A stretch of 64,000 bases of DNA from Venturia oleaginea (Eukaryota; Ascomycota; Dothideomycetes; Venturiales; Venturiaceae): NCBI GenBank assembly GCA_013176395.1, contig JABMLP010000026.1, positions 372,001 through 436,000 on the forward strand, in the 5' to 3' direction. The notes below the pieces were generated by a model. That model saw only the letters and a list, made by a program, of their open reading frames with translations, was not told where the DNA came from and made no database searches. Below, in pieces: positions 11,328-21,607 of the stretch. Position 1 is the stretch's first letter, and each line of letters begins with the position of its first letter. The translations under genes were made by a program, and so were the position numbers.

Positions 11328-13264
11328 CTACCTCCTAGGCAATTCCCTCATACCAACAAACTTCATATCCCTCTGAAACCGCTCCAACCCAGTCTTACTA
11401 CTCCAATTATCCGCCTGACTCGCCAACGCAATCTCTCGCGCAGCCAGAAGACAATCATTGACACCAACTCCCGTATAGGAATTCCCAGCAACCTTCAATC
11501 TCCCTCCAAAATTCCTCAGCAGCGCAAAATGAGCCTCTTTCATCCGCCGTTCATGGCCAACTGTATACTGGGGGATACAATCTTTCTGCGTGCTCACGTG
11601 GAACGCTTCTGGTTCACCGGTGATGCCGAGGTGGCGATTAAGGACTGATTTCGCCTTGGAGATGAGTTCGGCGTCGGTGGGGAGGGTGTCCCAGCCGTCC
11701 CACCAGTGGCCGCCCATCATAACGGTTACCTTTGTACCTGGAGCTGTGTCTTGCTCGCACGTGATCTCGGAGTCGAAAACGACGCCGAGGGCCAGTTCTG
11801 GGTTTTGGGCCAAGGGTGTGGCTTGCGGTATTAGATAGCCGAAACCACGGATGGGTAGAAGATTTGGGTCTGGGTAGTAAAGGTTGACCACAGAGACTGT
11901 GACAGCAGATGTTTCCAAAAAAGAAGGAAGCAGGCATTTTTCATGATCTGCAGGGGGCGTGATGTAGGGGACTTTCTTGGAGAAAATTGTAGAGATTACT
12001 TGGTCATAAGTTTCTGGCTGTGGAGTGCCCGAAGCTGTTGTAGATGTGACCTGATCTCGAGTTAGCCTGTCGATGAGTGCATAGGTACTTGGTCGTTGGC
12101 CATACCTCCATCTTTTGGGATTCCTTATCATATTTCATGTATGAGACTGGGGAGTTTGTCTTGAATTTCACATTCTCAGCCATATTCAATAGACTTTCCA
12201 TCCTCTCGCTCATGGACATCAACCCCCGCTTCAAAGTAAACACACTGGAATCGTGGAGCTTCCCATCTAGCTCGCTCGGTCGAGTGGGATGTGCTGCAAT
12301 TCCTCTTTCTGCCAGGTGGACGATCATGTCAAAATCTTCCTGCCGTATCAATTCCTGTTCTTTGTACGCAGTCAATCCTGCTATGATTGATCCATATTCC
12401 TTTTCTCCGTACCACAATTGCGGGAACAAGCTCTTAGCACTCAGTTGATATGCGTCGCCAGCATATATGCCATGTAACACGCCGCTGAGGGTTCGGTCCA
12501 CCATCTCTTTTGACATTCTTCGTGACATGAAATCACCGACACTCTCGTCTTCCAGGCCATCCGGTCTATTGTCTTTGAAGAACTCGGTAGCGACAGCCCA
12601 TGGCACTCCTTCGAAAGCTTCTTCCGTAAACAGCGTCTGTGCTATCTTGATGATTCCCTGGGTTGGATGCGGGACATGGACGAGGTGATCGGGATAGTAG
12701 AGCCATCGGTCTCTCGCAGAAGGCGAATCTTTGGGAACGAATATGATCTCATCGGCGAGTCCAATATCTTCAATCTACTCCTCCGTTCGGTAAGTATGAG
12801 CTCAGCGATACATAGTTAACCTTGCTCTTAAACTTTCCACCACCATCACCTCCAAGTATTATACCAATAGGAAGTGAACATACCAAAGCAGCAGCGTGGA
12901 AACCCCTGGGCATAGCCGGTCTCAGACTCCTCGGTCCCTGCTCGAAAAGTACGTTCCCGCCCTCGACATCCACATACTTTGAGTTCAACCATCCGCCCAC
13001 TCTCGGAGAAGCTTCGTACACTGTAACAGCGGGTGGATTAGGGATTTTTGAGAGATAGTAAGCTGTAGTGAGGCCTGTGATACCAGAGCCTATAATGGCA
13101 ATATTTTGGCGTGCAGGAGAATTGGAGGCATAATTGCGGCGGGCAATGCAGGACGCCGCGTAGTAGCTCACTATGCACGGAGATGGGTGTTGGTTGAACT
13201 GTTTGGGGTGCAATTGCTTCAGCGAGGCCTGGAGACTTGACGCCGGTGATTTGAGAAGACGCAT
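11328..13264 (-). CDS. HEM14: protoporphyrinogen oxidase, mitochondrial
   Basis: Three exons (13264-12884, 12774-12106, 12050-11328) give about 590 residues. A basic N-terminus (MRLLKSPASSLQASLKQLHP) resembles a mitochondrial presequence. The FAD dinucleotide-binding motif is IAIIGSGITGLTTAYYLS, followed by EQGPRSLRP. Near the C-terminus NSYTGVGVNDCLLAAREIA is the second conserved flavin block. The enzyme oxidises protoporphyrinogen IX to protoporphyrin IX, the penultimate step of haem synthesis, at the inner membrane. Intron 1 (109 nt) is placed by a GTATGT donor and by IEDIGLADEI after it. A few residues expected between AAL and IEDIG are missing under this model, so exon 1/2 may be slightly wrong. 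Intron 2 is 55 nt. Confidence 0.93.
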
Positions 13265-13732
13265 TGCCGTCTAAAGAGTGCAGACTGCAATGGCGCCATG
13301 AAGAAATTGCCGTGGTTGATCGGAGGCGAGCTGAGAGGGTTTCGCGTGCCTGCTCAGTTCACTGCGTCATGATTGGACTTTTTTTTCCAATTGACAATCA
13401 ATTTGCAGATGCATGTTAGTTCCCACTGTCATGGAAAGCATTTGAATCTTGACTATCAATAATATTTTCTCACAAGAAGGAATATCAGTGGAAGAGGAAT
13501 ACACACAGCTTGCCTTGCTACTTTACAGCGGCCGACTGCAATCTAGTAAACTGAATATGAAAATGCCTGCTACAAAATGCCTGCACAACGATCAAGTGTG
13601 CCCTCTTTTTCTATCGTATCCACGATATCCGATGCACCGCCTAGTGCCTCCCTAAAAGTACAGTCTCCCTAGATCTGTCCAATTATGCATCGACGTGTCA
13701 AACCCATACATCGCTTCTCTCATCCCGCAGGC
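13265..13732. other. intergenic between HEM14 promoter and Nab2 3' end
   Basis: About 470 bp. It should contain the HEM14 promoter (minus-strand start at 13264) and the 3' flank of the Nab2-like gene. I see no further gene. Confidence 0.5.
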
Positions 13733-15334
13733 CTAGTTAACCTGAAGATCCTCTTGCATGGCCTCCGGCACAATCGTGCTTGGTGTGATCAATTCCTCCG
13801 TCGCTTCGTCGGCAACAAATTTGCGCTCGCTGACATGTTGCTTCTCTCCACCGTTCAGAATCAACGTGGCATTCTTGAATGGACCTTTCTTCTGACCTGG
13901 CTCATGCTTGAAAGGACACCTTGGATTCGTGCAGCTGGGGAACTTGCACTTAATCGGGCTGTGCCAGTACTGGCAGTCAGCAGCATCGCAGTCAGCCCCG
14001 TTCTTGCATGCTGGCGCTGCAGAATGAATGAATGGGCAGTTTGCTCGTGCACAGTTTGGTCCGTACTGGCATTCAGTCTTTTGTTGAAATTCTAGCTTCT
14101 TAGCTGGTGAAGGGTGACGTCCAGTGCATCGAGTGTTCTTGCAAGCAACTCCGTGCGGGCATTCCATGCTTGTGTCTACCGCAAGACCACCCAATGAGAC
14201 GGGCGATTGATGAGCATAAACACAATCTGGTTTCGTGCATCGCATATTCCACCGGCACATGGTTTCCTTGGGATCTTTTGATTCTTGATTGACAGTCTCT
14301 GATCCTCCCTCCTTTGGCTCGCCATCCTCACCCATAGCAGTGTCGCCACCGTTGCTTTGCCCGTTCTGCGGTTGCTGACTCCTTTCATGATGGTGTCGGC
14401 CACGCTTCTCCACACGGTCTGCCAAGGGTCGCCCATTGTGGTTCTGATATCTGCCCTGGGGTTGTTGGAAAGGGGCTCCGCCAGCTGCGGTCATCTGAGC
14501 GAGCATTGCGGCTTGTGCCTCCATCATCTGCATCATCTGCTGCATCGTGTCTTGCTGTAAATTTGGAGGCATAGCGCCATAAATTCCGGGCTGCTGCTGA
14601 AATTGTCCACCATTTTGTTGCATCTGACCCATACCCGGACCCATCAATCCCGGAATGGGCGGCATCGGACGAGCATTTCCTGAAGCAAGAGCGCGGTTGA
14701 GATTCTGTGGATGTGCCTGTCTTGGCCCCTTTGGTGGTTCGCGAGAGTGCGAGTTTATTCGCCCTAAACCAGCTGCACCTCTTATTCTATGAAGAGCGCT
14801 ATCACCTGACCGGTCCAAGTTCTTGGTGAGTTGTCCAAGCATTCGCTTGTCGCGCCCTTGTTTTGGACCATTGCGCATCGCTTTAGGACCAGTTGGGCTG
14901 CAAGTTCTGGTTAGACAAGGTTCATGGTTACTTGCAGAGCCTGATACATACATTTCACCTCCATCAGTTCCATTTGCCATTTCCTCATCGCCGCCACTGA
15001 CCATGTCCCCTTGTAATGTCGCGGGGATCTCAGCGGTGCCGGCATTTGTGGAAGCGGTGATGTTGTGTTGCGCGCTGAGCTGGCCAACCTGCTCGAACAA
15101 CCATTTCGCAAATTCCATAGGGGCGGCATCGTCCGGTGATGAGTCCAGGAGATCTGTTGACAGTTCTGTCGCTATCTGATCTTGCGTTTTTCCATTTGCG
15201 AGCATAAGGATAATGTATTCCGACAGCGTATCATCCTGCATGCCCGTACTCCATCCCAACTCGACCAGCTTCGGTAGAACCACCGTCTGTAGGGCCTCGC
15301 CCAACTGGCTACCAACAGCGACTTCTATCGACAT
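13733..15334 (-). CDS. NAB2: Nab2-like polyadenosine RNA-binding zinc-finger protein
   Basis: One open frame of 533 residues from 15334. The N-terminal ~100 residues (QLGEALQTVVLPKLVELGW and on) match the helical Nab2 PWI-like domain that contacts the nuclear-pore export machinery. The middle is Gln/Met/Gly/Pro-rich, with a lysine/arginine patch. The C-terminal third holds a run of CCCH fingers (such as CRWNMRCTKPDCVYAH, CPHGVACKNTRCTGRH, CQYGPNCARANCPFIH, CKFPSCTNPRCPFKH). Family members coat poly(A) tails, limit their length and support mRNA export. An 18-codon stretch at 14951-14898 has a GTATGT donor, CTAAC branch and TTGCAG acceptor. It is almost certainly an in-frame 54-nt intron, giving 515 residues. 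It diverges from the SR-protein gene. Confidence 0.9.
   Translation of the reverse strand: MSIEVAVGSQLGEALQTVVLPKLVELGWSTGMQDDTLSEYIILMLANGKTQDQIATELSTDLLDSSPDDAAPMEFAKWLFEQVGQLSAQHNITASTNAGTAEIPATLQGDMVSGGDEEMANGTDGGEMYVSGSASNHEPCLTRTCSPTGPKAMRNGPKQGRDKRMLGQLTKNLDRSGDSALHRIRGAAGLGRINSHSREPPKGPRQAHPQNLNRALASGNARPMPPIPGLMGPGMGQMQQNGGQFQQQPGIYGAMPPNLQQDTMQQMMQMMEAQAAMLAQMTAAGGAPFQQPQGRYQNHNGRPLADRVEKRGRHHHERSQQPQNGQSNGGDTAMGEDGEPKEGGSETVNQESKDPKETMCRWNMRCTKPDCVYAHQSPVSLGGLAVDTSMECPHGVACKNTRCTGRHPSPAKKLEFQQKTECQYGPNCARANCPFIHSAAPACKNGADCDAADCQYWHSPIKCKFPSCTNPRCPFKHEPGQKKGPFKNATLILNGGEKQHVSERKFVADEATEELITPSTIVPEAMQEDLQVN
14898..14951 (-). other. probable in-frame 54-nt intron in the Nab2-like gene
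   Basis: The donor GTATGTATC, branch site CTAAC and acceptor TTGCAG fit fungal introns exactly. Removing it joins ..GGE-I-PTGPKA.. in frame and deletes a non-conserved peptide starting YVSGSASNH. Retention would keep the reading frame open. Confidence 0.75.
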
Positions 15335-15787
15335 GGCTGGGTGTGGGTGCGATTCGATCGCGTGTGTGAGTGTGAGTGAGGGAGTTGTGGCGAGGTTGAT
15401 ATTGGTTGCAGATTGGAGAAGCGGGAGCGCGAAGGCAGTGAAAAGCGAGGGTCGTGATGAGGCTCGGGTTATACGCGTGTATTCGGCGATGAATGCAAAG
15501 GGAGTGTTGGAACGGGTGCTGTGAAGACAAAGACTGGGGGGATCGTCTTGTCAAGGTACTTGAGTGTGATAATACAATCGGGGAGCAAAAGAGAATGTCA
15601 TTGGACTGTTTCCATTATAATCAATCACGTGAAATTAAGCTGGCAGGCATCTCTCGTTGAACTTGCCCTAACATCTTCCACCATCCACCATCCACCATTC
15701 AACCTCTACTCCCTCTAATCAATCTCTTTCTACCCACAACTCGGCCTCTTCACCTCTCACCCAGCAGAATCCTCCCACACAGCAACC
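15335..15787. promoter_or_regulatory. divergent promoter Nab2-like / SR-type gene
   Basis: A 453-bp divergent intergenic region. Pyrimidine-rich tracts with CCACCATCCACCAT-like iterations around 15670-15720 precede the plus-strand start, typical of fungal leaders. The two RNA-processing genes may be co-regulated from here; that is inference. Confidence 0.5.
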
Positions 15788-16791
15788 ATGTCCCAGCGCG
15801 GATCCACCACGCTCTACGTGACCGGCTTTGGCCATGGTACCCGAGCCCGTGACCTAGCCTTCGAATTCGAGCGGTACGTCTTCGCGATGCGGCAATCCCG
15901 ATATCATCACAGTCGTCCTTCTACTCCCTACGTCGCAGTAGCTACCTCCCAGCCTTCCCTCATTTCTCACCTTTCACCAACGAAGCTTGCGTCATCGACC
16001 CTGTTCGCGCCATCGCACCTTCGAAGCCACTGGTTGCTGAACAGTACCATCAAATTATCTCCATCAATGGTTTGTCCACAAGTACTAACTTTCTCACAGC
16101 TATGGCCGTCTTGTTCGTTGCGACATCCCGGCCCCACGCTCCTCGTCGAGCCGTCTGTAAGCAACATTCTCCCTTTTACATCAAGTTGAATGCGACACTG
16201 ACCCAATAGCTTTGCATTTGTGGAGTACGAGAGCCGTCGCGACGCTGATGATGCCTACCATGAGATGCACAACAAACGCATCGGACGTGACGATCTTCTG
16301 AAGATCGAGGTCAGTAGTTATGGCCCAATGTTCACAACCGCCAGTACTAACAGACTCTAGTGGGCTCGTACTCCACCATCTGCATCTTGGCGATTTGACT
16401 CTGGACGCGATGAGCCACGCGGCGGTGGACGTGAGGGCGGTCGTGATTCTCGCGCTCCCCGACGTGAGCGCTCTCCTCGTCGCAGCGGAGGCCGTAGCCG
16501 TTCCCCAGTCGGTCGTGGAGGACGCGATTACTCTCCACGAGGTGCGAAAGATGACCGTCGCGAGCGGGATTACGACGACCGACGCAGCCGCAGCCCAGTT
16601 GGTCGAGACCGCGAAATGAAGGACGAACGGGATCGTGACGAGGACCCCGAAGCCGAGACCAATGGCGTCGCCGAGCGCAAGGGTTCGTACCACTCCAAGA
16701 TCGACGAAGATGTTATCATCGACTGAGATAACAAATAGCAACTGTCGAATCCCCACCTCCCGTACAGGACGAGCTTGACACAGCCGAGTAG
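15788..16791 (+). CDS. SR-type pre-mRNA splicing factor (RRM + RS domain)
   Basis: Five exons (15788-15873, 16100-16156, 16210-16309, 16361-16682, 16739-16791) give 205 residues. The RRM starts TTLYVTGFGHGTRARDLAFE (RNP2-like), continues YGRLVRCDIPAPR and reaches LFAFVEYESRRDADDAYHEM (RNP1-like). An Arg/Ser/Asp/Gly-rich tail follows, with RSPVGRGGRDYSPRG and SRSPVGRDRE. Such proteins bind exonic RNA and recruit the spliceosome; SR kinases phosphorylate their RS tails. Intron 1 is 226 nt, long for this genome; the others are 53, 51 and 56 nt. The last intron has a weak GTTCGT donor. If it is retained, the protein ends at 16727 after a different short tail. Which shuffling SR orthologue this is cannot be settled by eye. 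Confidence 0.88.
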
Positions 16792-18961
16792 ATGGAATAT
16801 AATAACGAGAAGGCAGTAAATGCCATTGGAAGGCATGAAACAGCAGGTTGCTATCACGGTTCACCTGCCCCTTTTCTTTCAAAGCTGTCCAGATTTGTTG
16901 CTAGCTTGCTTACCTTTCCCTGTTCCTGCATTATCTGGCTTGGTTTGGGTTGGGCAAGCCTTTGCTGGGTCGGTTAAATTGATATTAGTAGTAGCTCGAT
17001 GTCGAACGGTTCGATACGGACGGACGGTTTCACATTCACATTCGACTCATCGGCGACGATTATCCTCGATCGATCCTCGAATCACCTCGATAGACGAAAT
17101 CCCGCTCCATCATACGAATCGGTTCGCTCCAAGCGACCTTGAAAATGTGCAAATGCCTCGCGGCCGAATCCTCCTCCCCCCCTACCTCGATCATCCTCCT
17201 TTTCACGAAGCGAATCGTTTACCTCGTCCATTCCATCTCATCCGATCGCCAGCATTACATCATACGTCACTTCGGACAAGTTGTTTCAGCGTTTTCGATG
17301 TTCCGGATGCTCTAGAATGCTGACATAGCTTGCTGAGCATGACTGATCCTGCACAATGAGTGCTACATGTGAGTTAATGTAAAGGTTCGATGTGTGAAAT
17401 GTGAGTGCAGTCCAAAATAACCATAGCAAGCCAATTCACAGTATGTAGAATATCAAATAGAAGCTGTATCGTTGACAGTCGTTTTCTTAATTCTTGCAAC
17501 GTAGGCTTTTTTTCATGCGCTCTATATCGTTCAGTTGTTTGGCTTGTACTATGTTGCCAGCGGCATGTCATCTTGCGTTCTACTTTAGTGTCTGTGGCAG
17601 TGTGGATTGTCTGGCCTTGCTCATCCTTATAATTTCAAGGTTGAAAAAAACGTTGCAGAAAGAGGGGAAGCGCCAACTGAAGGATCTGGATGGGTTTCGA
17701 CTGGAAAATCAAGAGCGTCAGGTTACCATGGCGGGTGTTCTTGACGTGTCAGGTAGCTCTCGGCTTGGAGCCTTGTGGCGAGATTTGAAGGATGAGGCCA
17801 CCGCCTGCTCCATACTTGTGCTTAGTGCACCTAGTCTTCACTGCATCAACAGACGACCGGTCAACAAATACTCATTCTGCAATGATATAGCTCATGGGAA
17901 GTTGCTACAGCGATGCTATCGTTATGCCAACAAGTAGTCGAACAAATGGCACTTATCTCCTGCCATCATGAGTCATGATCGCGGCGATGCTGGACTGTCA
18001 GTGAGACATCTTTCTGGGATTGACACAGACGAACACGAAGTCTAACGCTTTGCAGTTGGTCAGAAACTGGAGCTGTGAAATCTCAATTCTTTGGTTTCAA
18101 GTTCAACCCCAAGCTCTCAGCTACCCTCTAGCAACCACCAAATGCATCTCAATTCTCAGCAGCGGAACGCTCGTCGTGATAGTTTTTTATATGGAAAAAA
18201 GATTCTCTCAGGCATCTCCCAAATTCAGCTACCATTACATGCAAATCAAGAAAGTCAAGAAACATGACCTCCAAAATGCGATCCTATTTTTCGTTCGTCC
18301 GCGACAAGTTGCCATACTACGATATTATGATTGTACAGCCTACGAAACAGTAAGGAAACCGACGAGATGCATCAACCCCAACACAATGCGTCGTCAGTCC
18401 AGCTAATAACAGAAGCTTTGGCGATTTTAGTGTATAATATATAGTCATTCTTCCGCGCAGCTTTACTTACCTCCTAGAATCATCTACCGTTCATTAGCTA
18501 TAGTACCTGTCAGTATCTCTCCAAAAAGGTTCTCTCATAGTATGGAAGCGTTCTACTACTGACTCTTTAAGCGGAGATCTGTGGCTAACAAGCCAAATTC
18601 AAACCATTAGCCGATCTGCGGTGCTTGTGACCTCTGTATAGGTAATTACATTGTATATCGAAGGCTGACAATTACGATTTTCTGTTTTTGAAGGCCTTCG
18701 GCACAGGTGATTCGGATGCACCTCAACATAAAAATGCCTTGGTTGAGTTGCGGACATGAGTCGTGCCTATGACATTTCCCCTTCCAGCCTGGTCAAATAA
18801 TCTGCATCTTATTGTAGGATTCTACTAACTCCAGGTCGATGCTCCGGCCCAGACGTTTCTCCATAAAGTTGTTTGTCATGTCTCCATTCGTTATTGAGGC
18901 ACATTTTTCTCCCTCCGTCACTCTATTGAACTATGCACGCAAGCGATTTTCTTCCTTCGTC
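16792..18961. other. gene-poor stretch
   Basis: About 2.2 kb after the SR-type gene. Open frames up to 167 codons (16820-17323, 17494-17937) lack domain signatures or plausible codon use, and I regard them as chance. A few G/A-rich and AT-rich patches occur. Nothing else can be supported. Confidence 0.5.
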
Positions 18962-20910
18962 ATGTCCATGAATCACCTGTTTGCTGGCGCTATTGTCCTG
19001 CTCGCCTCAGTTTGGAGCAAGGAGCCTTGGTGGAGTAAGTACTTTGTTATTCGTCCTTCAATGCCTCGGCATCTCTATTTCCGGTCTCACTGACATCTTT
19101 CTGAGGTCCATATTGCATATCACCTTGCCCAGGATCAATCAGTAACTCCTCTCCGAATTCCTTCAACAAGATTGAATATGTCTCTTTCTTCCTTCCTTCC
19201 TTATCAATGTCAGCATACCGGGCCCAGCGGAACTCTGTCAGAACTTTGAGCCTGATGACTGTAGTTGGGAATTGGACGGAGATTGTGGTTTGAGAGGGTT
19301 TGGCAGTGCTAGGTAGAGTCGAATTCAGTTTGTCAATCCGAATGAGCTTGGAAAGTGACTCGCTCGGAGGACTAAGTCGAAAAATCACTTAGACCTTTCG
19401 TGCTCATCAAAGATTTGGAGGGTTGATGTTCGCGAGCTTGCTAGATAATTCGCGAATAGGGTTGCGGGGGTAACAACGAACTAAGGTGGTCCAGTATCAC
19501 GAAGTAAGTGAAGGTCCCCCATATTAAAAGAGAGACCAGATCTTTTGGTGGAGGTCTTGTCAAGATTGTTTCCACAAGCAGCTTACAGCTTTGCAACACC
19601 ATCCTTTTTCTCCATCAAGTCCTGGTCGCGTCCTGGTCGCGAACTAGCAGGAACTATCCCTCAAGACATCAACCTCCGCACATATCCAGACCTCCGCTTC
19701 ACATATGTGGATAAATTCAAAATCACCATCTATCACCATTTGCGAAAAAAAAACCTATGACCACTATCTTGATACCAGATGGCCCCGACTTTCGCAGGTA
19801 TTGGCTTAACCTAAAGGAAAGTTCATGCATGTGTTGCCTTGCTGTAGTCAAGACTTTGAGCTAATTGCCTGAAAATTAAGGAGTCGATTCTCATGTCCCA
19901 GAGGCCAAACTGCGACAGTCTACGGGAGGTATCAAGGATGCTGCCATACCGATTCGAGCGTGCCTTGCTCTATTGCGACTCAATGCAAAGACAACACGCT
20001 GTCTCAGAGAATACTTGAGAACCATACCACAGCTCCCGTCCTCGCCACGCCATGGTAGATATCCCGCGTGGGCTGAAGTGAATGAGGTTAATTGTTATAG
20101 CGGTTGCAAACGGTGCGTGGTTCATGTCGTTATTAACGAGGAGAAGAGAATAAAGAGTGGATTGGATATAAATGAGTTCGCATGTGAGGAGTATGGACTT
20201 GATGATGATTTCGGGTTCCTACCATTGTATCGTACAGTCACTGGCAACAATGATCTCCTTTTGAGCCTAGGTAATGCATTCTAATCAGTGACGCATCTCT
20301 GCTCAACCCTCACGCGACTCCAGATCCAACAACGACCGATGCCAATGGTGCAATTCATGTCAGCACTCTCACCATCTTCTCTACCTCGTATTGTCGTTCC
20401 AGACCAACGGATCCAATCAAGTTTATGAATCTTCATGGGTCTCACCGAGCACTACACAAACCGCAACCCACAACTCCCGACCTCAACGGCACATATTTTA
20501 TCCTTATCCCGAATGGGAGAACCGCATCAGCCAGTAAAACCAATGGAGAGGGTCAATTAGCAGCAGCAGTGTTTCAAAGCAAGACAGTACATCCCAAAAT
20601 CAGCAGCACGAACACCCCAACCGTATCCGTGACTCAAATTTCATCATTAACGACACTCACGACTCGCCATCCCGATTCCTCAAAGTTGTTCCCGATTGAA
20701 ACTGGCAGCTCTAACTACACAATCGCCACAGCAGCGCCGACGTCTCTGACATCATCTGGAGTTGAGAATGTACCATCTGCGGCCGCGAATACAAATACGT
20801 CCAATGCAGATGAGCAAGACATCAACCACATAGATGAACAGAGTCTGTGTATCGGGATATCCATCGGTGTTGCCTGCGTCGTTGCGTTGGTTGTTATTGT
20901 TATTTGGTAG
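18962..20910 (+). CDS. fragmented gene for a secreted Cys-rich, single-pass membrane protein
   Basis: Exon structure is only partly resolved and decay is possible. A start at 18962 gives a signal peptide (MSMNHLFAGAIVLLASVWS) ending at a GTAAGT donor (19035); a 71-nt intron joins in phase to SPYCISPCPGSISNSSPN, open to 19290. About 19868-20046 encodes a Cys-rich segment (CPRGQTATVYGRYQGCC, then CSIATQCKDN) like ectodomains of fungal surface proteins. A frame with CYSGCKRC follows, and a good 53-nt intron (20271-20323) links it to a Ser/Thr-rich stalk. The frame ends in a hydrophobic helix (IGISIGVACVVALVVIVIW) with no cytosolic tail. The pieces share architecture but not one reading frame, so some introns are unassigned or the gene is broken. 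Function unknown. Confidence 0.4.
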
Positions 20911-21607
20911 TGGAGGAAGGATGCACCTTGGACTGAGAGGAGGCGAGGCTGATTTTTGCTGCGGACCGCGATTTTTAGATGGTTGGTAGTATATCTTACA
21001 AGACCCATTGATGGTCTGCATGAGTATTATTCGGCGCGGACTAAAGGTATAATCTGGGAAATTAATTTTGCAAATCTTGGATATGAAGTGAGATGGGATT
21101 TGGTATTAAGATGGATTATTTTGGGAGGCTGGGAAATATAGAGGAACTTACGACGACCCAAGACTTTTTGATGGAGGCGCCATGATCTCATTGAAGAGGC
21201 CAGCCACTCAAGCGGAGTATAACCGCTCCAACCTCGCCCATTGTTCATCGTCATTCGAAACATCGCCCATTCAGCACTTATGCTCTACCTCCCATCAATT
21301 AAATTTCATTTATATTTCTTGGAAACTAGGAGCAGATAGTCTACGCGGTCTTCTACAAATTCTTTAACAATCTCGATCAATTCCTAATACTCCTTTCCTC
21401 CTAAAGTAGTTCTCGCAGTGATATTCAACTGTTTCGCGGTCGGCCCGAAGGTTGAAGGAGCTGTCTCATGAAGCTTCTTGGTCAATATGAGCAACTAGTT
21501 ACTACTAGTGGGATGGTATCGTCAATTATCCAACTGCACAACAACTCGGATAGATTCCAGGCGATTCTCGAATTGAGTTTTCTCGGGTATTCATCTGGAG
21601 TAACCCC
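20911..21607. other. intergenic stretch
   Basis: About 700 bp with the 3' flank of the Apn1 gene at its right end. No supported gene; short frames only. Confidence 0.5.

Noticed and set aside
2676..16791. secondary-metabolite gene cluster
   Set aside because: Neighbours are unrelated housekeeping genes; no synthase, oxidase suite or pathway regulator.
16820..17323. 167-codon frame after the SR-type gene
   Set aside because: Composition is not protein-like and no splice or family signal; probably 3' UTR and intergenic DNA.
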